Assembly: GCF_026914185.1 (NCBI RefSeq)
Contig: NC_070573.1
Location: forward strand, 2,473,501-2,537,500
Direction: 5' to 3'
DNA: 64,000 bases
Source: Puccinia triticina
Taxonomy: Eukaryota; Basidiomycota; Pucciniomycetes; Pucciniales; Pucciniaceae
The notes under the pieces were generated by a model. That model searched no databases, was not told the DNA's origin, and saw only the letters and a list, made by a program, of their open reading frames with translations. This document shows, piece after piece, positions 12,355 to 21,601 of this stretch (positions within the stretch are counted from its first letter, which is position 1; every line of letters begins with the position of its first letter). The translations under genes were made by a program, and so were the position numbers.

Positions 12355-13157
12355 ATCCTCATGAGGATCTGAATCTTGTCATTGGTTGAGATACCCTGAC
12401 ATGTTCGGCGGCCAGGGTGCCTTTGGCTGTGATCAGAATCTGCCCACGGGCAGATTCAGATGCCGCAAATGCACTAGGAATACAATCATTTGTGGTTTCT
12501 AGAAATCTCCTTGCCAAGAATCAGTCTTTCCCATGTCTTTCCTTGAGCCCAAATCTTCAAAGGTCTTCATCTTCAATATTAAGTGAAGAGTCTTGTCAGA
12601 CTCTCACATTTTCCTGGGCCATACCCTGGCAGCCTGGCGGGAGCTGGCCAGTGCATCCAGATTGAATTTGAACAGAGCAAGAGGGGGGGAGTTGGCAATG
12701 GCCTAACTCCCCCCTATTTAAACTAAGACTATTTGATTTCAAAGAAACCATAAAAAACAGAACTAAAAGAAAGGACAAATAATAACCAAAGTAGAACAGT
12801 AAATAAAATATTGAGAAACAAACCCAATAGCTGATAGGAAGTATGTCAAATAAGTACAAATGAGATTTGGGAGGACAGGAAAGTGATGTGAGGAACTAAG
12901 AGTGGATCAGATGGTTATTTATTTTGGTCAAGATAGATGACAAGAATAGAAGCAAACAAACCCTAAATATATCAATGATCAGCAACTGATCAAAGATAGA
13001 TATAAAGGAAAAAAGATCTAAGAAAGAGGACAGATTAGTTATAAAGATATTGGAAGACAAAAGAAAGGGAGATGACTAAGAAATGCTTGATGAAGAATGT
13101 TAAAGCTTTTCTGTTACTTCATGAAGGCAGTGCGAGTTTTGATGAGCATGTTTCAAG
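12355..13157. other. No recognised gene; possible retrotransposon leader
   Basis: AT-rich on the right half, with no domain or long open frame. If the LTR-like block 13158-13409 is a minus-strand 5' LTR, this would be its leader, but no gag is found. A CCGCCAGGCTGCCAGG-type GC island lies near 12630. Confidence 0.3.
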
Positions 13158-13409
13158 TGTTGAAATAATATTGATATTGATATTGTTAGCAGGTGTGTGT
13201 AGGTGAATGGACAGAAGCGGTTTGATTTGTCAGGATGAGAATCAGGGAAATTACGGACAGTGTGAGCAATACACAATCAAAGTTGAATTAGGTTTGATGA
13301 GGCTAATCAGTTGTTTGTCTCACACAGCTTGATTAGGAACAAAGCAGAGATTTGCAGCTTGCAACAGTATTGAGCACACACAGCCACAAGTTGAGAATGA
13401 GTTTCAACA
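13158..13409 (-). repeat. LTR-like block (252 bp), no TSD
   Basis: Ends are TGTTGAAA and TTTCAACA, exactly the termini of the solo LTR at 9310-9755, but the flanks (TCAAG and CCCCC) do not match. It may be one LTR of a truncated element rather than a solo LTR. A GGCGAAGCCGCC dyad follows at about 13425 and recurs near 20977. Confidence 0.4.
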
Positions 13410-13445
13410 CCCCCCCTGCAGCGGCGAAGCCGCCTTAGCCTCTAG

Positions 13446-14209
13446 TGGTACTAATATCATGAATTCATCTCCATTGCTAGTTGAGATATAGTTGTAGAAA
13501 CACACCAAAACCAACCAATTAGGCAATATTTCACACTGATCAGACTGTAACTGCAACATTTTGGGACTTTCATAGACCAAAAATTTCTCAGATTATTGTT
13601 CATATATTGCTGACCCTCATGGTACCAATATCATGAAATAAATCTTAGCCCTGGTTGAGACACAGTGGCAGAAGCACAAAAAACACTGCCTGATAATTTT
13701 AGGGGATAGTTTCAAACCAACCAGACTGATCAATCAATCTCTTTAGTTTCAAAAAACTTTGAACCTCAGATTCTGGGATAACATCAGTTGACCCATTGAA
13801 TATATTGGGGAAACACCTCCCATTAGGCTTTGATTGAACAAAAGAAGCAAAAGACACCTTACTCAAATCTGGTACAAACGTTAAATCAATCTCAGGCCTA
13901 GTAGAAATTTAGGATATTGGATATGATGAGTCATATATACAAGCCATTAAATTTGAACAAAATTGATGTAGCATGATATATTGGGACTGATTGTTTTTTT
14001 TTTTTTTTTTTTTGGAAAGTAGATTTCAACACTTCTGCAAGGTTCAAGTGACAATAATTCATGCCTCCCCATTCCTCCTCCTCCCTCCCCCTCCCTGCCT
14101 GACTTAACAGACTATTTTTTCTCAGGAATAATTCATATCTGAGTTTGTGAAAGACTGCCAATCACAAAAACAAAGTTCAAGGGTTTCCCCTGCATATTAC
14201 TTAAAAAAA
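13446..14209 (-). repeat. Satellite-like array, right palindrome arm (outer part)
   Basis: Reverse complement of 1252-1925, including the run CCTCCTCCTCCC-type tract and the poly-A/T tract near 14000. The last 70 bp (14137-14209) match the AAACCCTTGAA end of repeat 690-1082. The arm terminates at the left TIR of the Mutator-like element. Confidence 0.75.
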
Positions 14210-14315
14210 CGGACTTACTTTGCGCACTGCGGAAAACTCTTTGCGCACTGCAGGAGTCGTCTTCTCGACGTCTCAGCGCCAGTGCGCGCTTCTGCCACGG
14301 CTCTTCGCGCACTGC
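14210..14315 (+). repeat. MULE left TIR
   Basis: 106 bp beginning CGGACTTACTTTGCGCACTG. GCGCACTGC recurs at about 14222, 14243 and 14307, plus a variant near 14280. Repeated motifs within a TIR are typical transposase-binding layouts, but binding here is inference. Confidence 0.85.
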
Positions 14316-14882
14316 GAATTCCCCCGAAAAAACAGCTGGCTTTTCTCAAGTTTTTTCTTCAGGAATCGAAAGAAAGACCTTTTATCACCCCCCTTAAATA
14401 TTCCTGAGTCATTCAGGGCTCTCCTCAACCTTAGAGAAAATTGAGAAGAAAAAACATGATTTTAATCCTGGAGGCACCAGTAATGCAGCTTCCTCTTCCC
14501 CAGTAGCCTCAAAATGTTAACAGTATGATTATGCATGCTCCAATTCATGGGCTGATCATTTTCAGAGGTTTCCCAAGCTTTTCTGTATGTCAAATAGGTA
14601 TTTCTGTAATTTAAGCAGGTTGTTAAGCAGGTTGGGGCGGTGATCAACTCCCCGGTCTCCTGAGTGATGAACATAATTTTTTAAGATTTATTAATGTTAT
14701 GTAGGTCTCCTGAGTGATGAAAAGAGTTTTTTTGAGCTTGATTAAAGTTTTGGAAGCTCTTAATTGGGTCAAAATGGTTTTTATCAAAGGAGTGTGTATT
14801 TCTCAGGCAGATTCTAAAGCAAAAAAAAAAATCATACAAAAATAATTTAAGCAGTGGTGAAGCATTGGTTATGTAATTTATT

Positions 14883-17800
14883 CTAAATCCAAAAGAACTG
14901 AAACAACATTTGGGTCTTATCACAATTTAATTGGATTAAATTTTCCCATTCCTTTGCATCCTTGCTTCTCCATTTAAACCAATGTAAACTTATATGCGGA
15001 GCAGGATAAATGCTTCCCTCAAATTGGAAAGCATTAAAGTGATACTTACCTTCAATATAAACAATGAATATTGGAGGATTGGTGGTTGGCCCGTGCGACA
15101 AAGGACGGAAAGTCGCAATAATCAGGTTTGGAATGTGAATAACTGGTCGTTGGAATGCATCGGCCAGAAGATCACCATGCCGAGGGAAGTTCATCCAATA
15201 TTGTGTCGATCGGGCAGGGGAACGGAAGTAGTTGAGGTTGGATCTTAATCGGTCGAAAGGAATTGAATCAGAGATTGTTGAGATGTACTTTTGATCCTTG
15301 CAAACAGCATTTTCGTCCATCTGTTTTAACATGTCCTTCCGAATGTCAGGCCACAATCCTTCATCAAGACCCATGCTTACAGCAGCCGATCTGAAGCCGC
15401 AGTGACCGTCGCCGTCAACGTCAAATAACTTTGAGATACTACGCCTCAATCTTGCAGTAACCAAACTATAAAAAGGGTGGGCCTACCAAAAGAACATAAA
15501 TAAAACAAGAGCTTAGTCTGCATCCGCAAACGTAGGACAGAGGTCGAGGTCATATGGAAGCTTACCTGATTGAATTTTACCCATCTGTCGTCCACCTCGT
15601 CATCGTCATCCGGCTCTTTGTTTGATTCTTCAGCCTGTTTTTCCTCTTGGTTCAATTTTGCAGCATCCTCCTCCTCTTCGTCAGTTTTGGTAGCGTCATT
15701 TTTGTTGTCTTCTTGATCTGTGCTTTCGTCTGGTTTCCACTCATTCTCGTCGGGATTTTCATTCTCTTTCAAAGCTAAAGTTGCCGTGGCTTTCGCATTG
15801 GACGGTCGGACAACCCTTCCCGACCTCTGTTGTATATACATTTAGATGAGTAACAGTCGCAATCAAGGCTTAGAAAAAGGCTCACAGTTACTACCTCTAA
15901 CGGGTCGGCTGGAAGCTCTTCGTCGTCGGAATTGGAATCGCTTGATTCCGCAGAGCTCTCGCTCTCCGAAATAGACCTCTTGAGTCGTTTCGATTTGCTC
16001 TATTAATTCAAGAAGGTTGCAGTGAAAGTTAGCCGCGAAAAAACTGATGTTGATGTCATTTAAAATGTGACTGACCTTCACAGCCGAGGTAGTTGACCGC
16101 TTAGTTCCAATGCAATCATTAGGCAGCTTTCGAGGTCGTCCTCGCCCTCGCTTGGGTGCAGTTGTGATGGTTCCGGGCTCCCCAGTTGAAGATTTCGTCT
16201 TTGCTGGTCGGCCTGCCTTCTTCTTGGGTTGTTGATACTCCCATGCCGAGGGATCTCGTTTCGTAGATTTTAGTGATTCTTTTTTGGACTTGTTCCCTGC
16301 TCCTTTTGGACAACCTTTGTGTGGTTGTTTGATAGGGTTTTTGAGAGGGTTCAGGACGTGTGATTGCTCGAGGAGCCGAGTGAAATCCAAGATGCAGTCG
16401 GGCTTGGCTTGCGTCGGTAGCTTCTGAAAACGCTTGTATATATCTTTCAGGAAAATTTTTTCGTAGTCTTCGTCACTGGGCGCGGAATTAGTCTGAGTTT
16501 GATCAGGGATTTCAATTTCCTGAAAAAAAGGAAACAAGGCAATCAGATGAAGCAGGGAATGAGGAAAGCAACGGAACCAAGATAGAAACATACTGATTTT
16601 TCAGGAAGATGCCACTGCATGTGAATTGAGTCAGCATCCACATAAAGACCATCTGATTCTAGCTTTCGCATTGTGTGGGCACAGGGGATTCCCATGTAAG
16701 CTTCGTGTGAACAATTCTTGCACTCGCGAGATTTGTCAGAAGCTAGCAAACATTGAGCTGTCCTGATTGCATGGTGAGAAATCTTGCCACCCAGGCGACT
16801 GAGTACTTTTGGTAGGTTCTTGATGTGAACCTGTTTTTGAGTTGCACAATCAATCATGAGCTCGTGTAGCTGATGTTTGACTGCGTCGTGCATGTCAGTG
16901 ATCGTTGTGTGCATTGAGGAGTTTCTTCCCTTAAGGAAGCGCTTGATGGAGGCGTGCAGACTCTCAATTCTGGATGTGGTGACGTTATCAAAGTGAAGTA
17001 CATCACTGATCAGGTACTTGACAAATCGGTCGTTCAGAGGGAACCAGTTCTTTTCGAGATACGCCATGATCTCAGGCGTGCAGGTTGACTCTAACTTCAC
17101 CAAGTTCTTATTGTAGATGCTGGCCGATCTAGAAAACAATAGACAGTTCCACGCCTGTCGGAATTTTCGATAAGCTTCGTCGCCGAGGATTAGACGGCAG
17201 TGCGCAAAGAGGTTTTGGCCGATGTGCCACTGACAAAGGAGTTTGCGGGTAGTTGGGAAGACAGTTTTGATGGCGGTCATGAGGGCTGACTCCTTGTCGG
17301 TAAGGATGACAGATGGGACGTGCGGTTGAAGCGCCACTTTCAGCTGTTGCAACGCCCAAAGAAAATCGGGTTCCTGCTCCTTGGCGAGAAAACAAAATCC
17401 AAGAGTGAATGATTGGCTGCACGAGTTGATCCCCCCAATGTGTAACAGAGGCATGTCGTGAAGGTTTGTCTTGTAAGTTGCATCAATCTCGATGCAATAT
17501 GGGTGGTTCTTTGCAAGCTCTAGAGATTCTGGAAGCGTGAAAAATAAAGCCGATAAGTGATTGGAGCCTGTTTGGAGATCCGCCAAGGTTTTCACTTGGT
17601 AATTGAAGGATTTTGCTCTGAGGCAGTCAATCACGGCTGACATGGGAGATTTTCCGTCAAGTTTGCGCTTTTTTCCTCGGTAATTGAAGTTATGGATTGA
17701 TTTCAATGGAGCCAGAAGTGGAGTCGAACTAGTTTTCATCAACAAGTTTTTGGCTTTGATCGGCATAGCCCCAGCGGCGCGAAACTTGCTGATTTCTTTG

Positions 17801-18588
17801 ATCTGCTCAGTTGTGAGTTTTTGGTGGATGGCGTGGGCGGTAGGATGGTCAGAAGGCGCGTGATTGTGGGCGGCGTTTTTGATCTCCAAGTCCCACTTTC
17901 CAGTATCAATGTTGTGTGTGACGGTCAAGCAAAACGGGCACATAGCCTTGCGAGTTTGGTGTTCAATCTTCCTTGGTTGGGGAGCTTTTGAGTGTTTCTT
18001 TTCTTGTTCTTTATCACGAGGAGTGTCCGGACCTTCATTTTTCTGGTCATCACAAGCATTGATCGAGCATTCTTTCTTGTCTTGAGTAGGATCCAGCTGA
18101 GCGTCGTTGTCTAGAGAATCTTTTTGTTGATGAGGTCAATAGTAACTTGACTTGTCGCACTGGTAAATAACTCGAGTAGCGCCTTTGAAAGGGTACGACC
18201 TGGCAGTAGCAATAGCATAACTGTTTTCTAGGGCCCACCTCTGGATGCTGTTGTAGCACTTGTCCCTGGATACATAGCTCTGTTCGGGGGGCGCCGGAAT
18301 CGTATGATTCAGTTCAGAATCCAAGGTTTCGTTGACTTCTGTTTGGGACTCGGCGTCAAGTAGATGATTGAGGTGCATTCCTGAAGAGCTGACGTTGTTT
18401 TTGGTGTCCGGTAAGGCGGCGGTAGGGGTAAGAGGCTCCATTTTACAATTGATTTGAGAATTCATTGTTTTGTTGACTTCCGTTTGGGTTTTGGTATCAA
18501 CTAGCAGAGGATTGAGATGAATTCCCGAAAAACTGATGCCATTGTTTGTGTCCGGTGCAGCGGTAGGGCTGAGAGGCTCCATTGTCAA
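14883..18588 (-). CDS. MULE transposase with SWIM finger, AT-hooks and C-terminal OTU cysteine protease
   Basis: The gene starts at 18588. An N-terminal 47-residue unit is duplicated (MEPLSPTAAP... then MEPLTPTAAL...). A FAR1/FLYWCH-like zinc-binding region follows (YQCDKSSYY ... CPFCL ... HNH). The MULE catalytic core has Asp in IEIDATYKTN and ILTDKESA, and Glu in TSRIESLHAS. A SWIM finger reads CKNCSHEAYMGIPCAH. After an intron (about 16520-16592) come AT-hook motifs (KRGRGRPRKL) and, over further introns, an acidic linker. The last exon is an OTU domain: DGDGHCGFRS supplies Asp and Cys, KYHFNAF the His. One in-frame TGA (18136-18138) separates the DNA-binding region from the core; otherwise the frame is open. 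The OTU part may act as a deubiquitinase protecting the transposase, which is inference. Confidence 0.85.
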
Positions 18589-18868
18589 TACGTTGGTGGC
18601 GTTGAAATTTTGGGATATCTATGATATACGCATGTACATATATCTTTCTATTTGAGTGACAGACCCCCGGGGTTGATTCCCTTCCGGGGGTGTCTGGTCT
18701 TTACCCCCCATAAGGGGACCCAAGTATTATTTTCTTCATTGATTATTTTAAAATTTTCTTCTGCTTGGGGGGATGGCCCCAGCACCTCAATAATTTTTGA
18801 GAGAGGTAATAATTACCTTAAATCTAGATATAAACAGAAAAAGAAACAGAATGTCTGGGTCTTCTTGT

Positions 18869-18974
18869 GCAGTGCGCAAAGAGCCGTGGCAGAAGCGCGT
18901 ACTGGCGCTGAGATGTCGAGAAGACAACTCCTGCAGTGCGCGAAGAGTTTTCCGCAGTGCGCAAAGTAAGTCCG
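18869..18974 (-). repeat. MULE right TIR
   Basis: Inverted counterpart of 14210-14315 with only a few mismatches, ending AAGTAAGTCCG on the plus strand. Confidence 0.85.
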
Positions 18975-19911
18975 TAACAAAAAACAGTTTGAGGTTTGAT
19001 ACCATGTGAGCTGATGATCCTGAATCAAGGATGAATTGCAATTAGATATGTGAGAATGAAGTGTGAAAGCTGCTAACCATGGATTCAGCTTGTCCTGTTT
19101 GGGCAGGATTGCGGTTCGCCGGACGGAGGTGCGGATAGACCATCCAGAACTTTGCTTTGGGATGATTGGCTAGCGTGTTGTGAGCGGACTTCTTGCATTT
19201 CTACAAAGCATCCGTGAACAGCGCAAAAACTTCAGTCTTTCCATTGTTTTAATTGCCGGTAGCCAAATGATCATTGAGATAGAGTTGCAGATGATCAAGC
19301 ACAAGGTCACTGGAAAATTCTTTGTCCGAGTGAGTTATTTTCTGACTGATTTTGGCCAGAGTATTGGGGAGCTTCTTGAGCAAAATGTATGCAACTAAGT
19401 CCTTGGGAAGGTTGATAACAATTTCAAAGAGACGGGAGTTGATTGTTCTGACAGAGGTGATAAACAATTGAACATTGGTAGCCCTGAAAGTGAGATCAAG
19501 GAGGTCATTGAAGACTCTGGCGCGGTTTGCGGGCCTAGTCAAGGCAAAGTAGTCCGTGATGGAATTCCATATTTCGCAAGCTTGTTTCTTGTTGTCATGA
19601 TTGATGAAATTGGGGTGGATGTTTGAGTCAAGCTTGGAAGTGATGATTGTTTGCAGCTGGATGTCTTCATTGGTAGTGAGGGAGCCGTTCTCCATGGTCA
19701 GAGCAGTTCAAAGGTCTTACAAATCTAGAAGTTTCTCAACTCTTTTTCTCCAAAGAGAATAATTGTCTTGAGTGAGAAGCGGAATGGCTTCAATTGCAGT
19801 CTTCAGAATCGTGGCACTGATTTTTTCCATGGTGAAGTCTTTGTTCTTGGTAGTTGGGTTCTGGTTTGAGGTGTTTTGATTGGTGGATTTGGTTTTGGGA
19901 GTGAAGGACAT
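18975..19911 (-). pseudogene. Copia gag and start of protease, truncated
   Basis: From 19911 the minus strand reads a gag-polypeptide (UBN2-like): LLTQDNYSLWRKRVEKLLDL, then EIWNSITDYFALTRPANRARVFNDLL. A degraded zinc knuckle KCKKSAHNTLANHPKAKFW lies near 19180 and a protease motif LDSGSSAHMVS near 19030. All lie in one frame, interrupted by stops at about 19717, 19708, 19249, 19183 and 19038. The sequence ends abruptly at the MULE right end (18974); integrase and RT are absent. The trace belongs to a different Copia family from the one at 2685-7653. Confidence 0.85.
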
Positions 19912-20939
19912 TGGATTTAGTTCAAGGATTGTCAGAGGTTTTGAGGATTGTTTGACTGTTAATTGTGAAGAAAAACAGGTTTTATTACTGTTAAAAGAAC
20001 CAGAACAAGTTTGTAATGAAAAGTTAGATACAATGATGCTTCAAGCAATATGAAAGGAAGAGAAGCATACCGCAAAGTGGATATGATTCAGGGGGAAGAA
20101 GAACAAAGATGCTGAAGTAGACTAAGTCAAAGAGAGAGATGCAATAGACACCACAAGAAAATAAGGGTCAGTGGACTGATTGATGAAGAGAAGGAGTTAA
20201 TGTTCTTTCTCACCAAATTGGAAGAATCCAATTGATGTAGTCAACTGAGAATGTCGGAGAAACAAGAATGATGCTAGGCAATCTTGATGAGGAGTCGGCA
20301 AGTTGGCGAGATTGATGGGATTAAACAAGGAGAGCTATGAGCAAGAGGAAGTAGAGGATGAGCAATGGAATGAATCGGAGTTGAATTGAGACTCGAAGAA
20401 AGGGAATTTTCACTCTGAGCAGTTTGAGGTGATCACGGTGGTGAGTTGATGATTGAGGAGAGGCTGCTGAGGGAGAGGGAATTTGATTGACTATTTTCTG
20501 GCTTACTATAGTCTTGAGGTGAGCGGCTGACTTGTGGTTGTGGTTGTTTGAGGTTAGCTTGTGGTTGGAGAAAGGAGAGCTTGAGCAGGTATTGAGATTG
20601 AATGGTTGTTTCATGATGTCAAGATTGGGAGCTTTTTGGGAAGGATGAGAAGAATGAAACAAGAAGGGGAGGGATGACGAGGAGTGACACAGTAAGGTAT
20701 AAGGTAGGGAAGACCAAACTGAGAGCAGGCGGAAAGAGCACGCGCACGCGCAGTTGCTGTAATAATTCCAACACAGACCATGAATATCAGTGGCACAAAG
20801 CCTCATAATTAAGTTTCAAATGGTGGCGGGCAAATGGTTGTTAACAATACTTAGTCTGCAAATCCGACTCGCAAAAGTCAGCAGCGGTGTGGATGCAGGT
20901 TCACTTGGTTAAGGAAATAGCTATGTATTTCTAACTCAA
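19912..20939 (-). repeat. Probable 5' LTR and leader of the Copia remnant
   Basis: Upstream of the gag start, no conserved coding is seen. On the minus strand the block begins TGTTGAGTTAGAAATAC at 20939, an LTR-like TGTTG start. The boundary between LTR and leader is not clear, and no second LTR copy is in the window. A 161-codon open frame (20321-20806) has no recognisable domain and probably lies in the LTR/leader. Confidence 0.5.
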
Positions 20940-20989
20940 CACTGGTGGGAGGCTTGCTGTGTAACACTGGCTGGTGGCGAAGCCGCCCC

Positions 20990-21042
20990 TCCCGCAGGGA
21001 GGGACTTGGGTATTAACCCAAAATTTAAGCGGGAGCAGAAAG
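20990..21042 (+). repeat. Left TIR of the DUF6589/RecQ element
   Basis: Imperfect inverted match to 27244-27295, strongest over the inner 18 bp (TTAAGCGGGAGCAGAAAG). Confidence 0.55.
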
Positions 21043-21601
21043 TTGGTTTGGCTGGGAGGTTTTTAAAAAATTTATAGCACCTCTCCCAGCATCTCTACAA
21101 GTCTCTTCCATGTGTGTCTAACACTACATGTCTGTCCCTAAAATTTGATGTCCTCAGTTTTGTGCTACTGCCATTTTTTAACTTTTTATAATTTTTTAAA
21201 AAATGCAAAATGTACAAGTGTTTGAAATGCGGATCCACCACGGGTTCACAAGCCTGATGCACTTGTGGATCCTATGGATCCATGTATCAACAAGATGTCA
21301 CATTGCAGATCATCATATGACCTTGTATTACTTGATGGAACCACCACATCACCGGAGTTTTGCCATCCATGACCATCAAAACTCGTCGGGACCACATCAA
21401 AACCAGCCATCCTAGTTCTGCAACACTATGTCAACAGCTTTATCACCAAGGCCACTGGTTATTCCAGAGCACGCACGACTGATGAGTATCTGCAGAGTGA
21501 TCCAAGAACTAAAACTAACACCCAAAAAGTTTCTGCTTGGCTTTCTCAAAAACCTTCATCCAGCTGTTGCCAATTGACGCAGACTATGGCCTGGTACTGG
21601 A

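Larger units (their letters stand above)
14210..18974 (-). mobile_element. Mutator-like element (MULE) with OTU protease, 4765 bp
   Basis: Terminal inverted repeats of about 106 bp start CGGACTTAC at both ends. Each TIR holds several GCGCACTGC motifs. The flanking 9-mers TTAAAAAAA (14201-14209) and TAACAAAAA (18975-18983) are a possible but imperfect target duplication (7 of 9). The element holds one spliced gene on the minus strand. On its right it abuts a Copia protease codon; on its left the satellite arm. The two flanks do not form one known sequence, so a deletion or older junction is possible. Confidence 0.85.

Noticed and set aside
13158..13409. Clean solo LTR
   Set aside because: Termini are right (TGTTGAAA/TTTCAACA), but the flanking 5-mers do not match, so it is kept only as an LTR-like block.
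18109..18140. A short intron skipping the TGA at 18136
   Set aside because: Possible GT..AG pairs here would give introns of about 30 nt, too short, and the downstream frame is already continuous without splicing.
14201..18983. Perfect 9-bp target duplication for the MULE
   Set aside because: TTAAAAAAA and TAACAAAAA differ at two positions in an A-rich context; the flanks also do not form one continuous known sequence.
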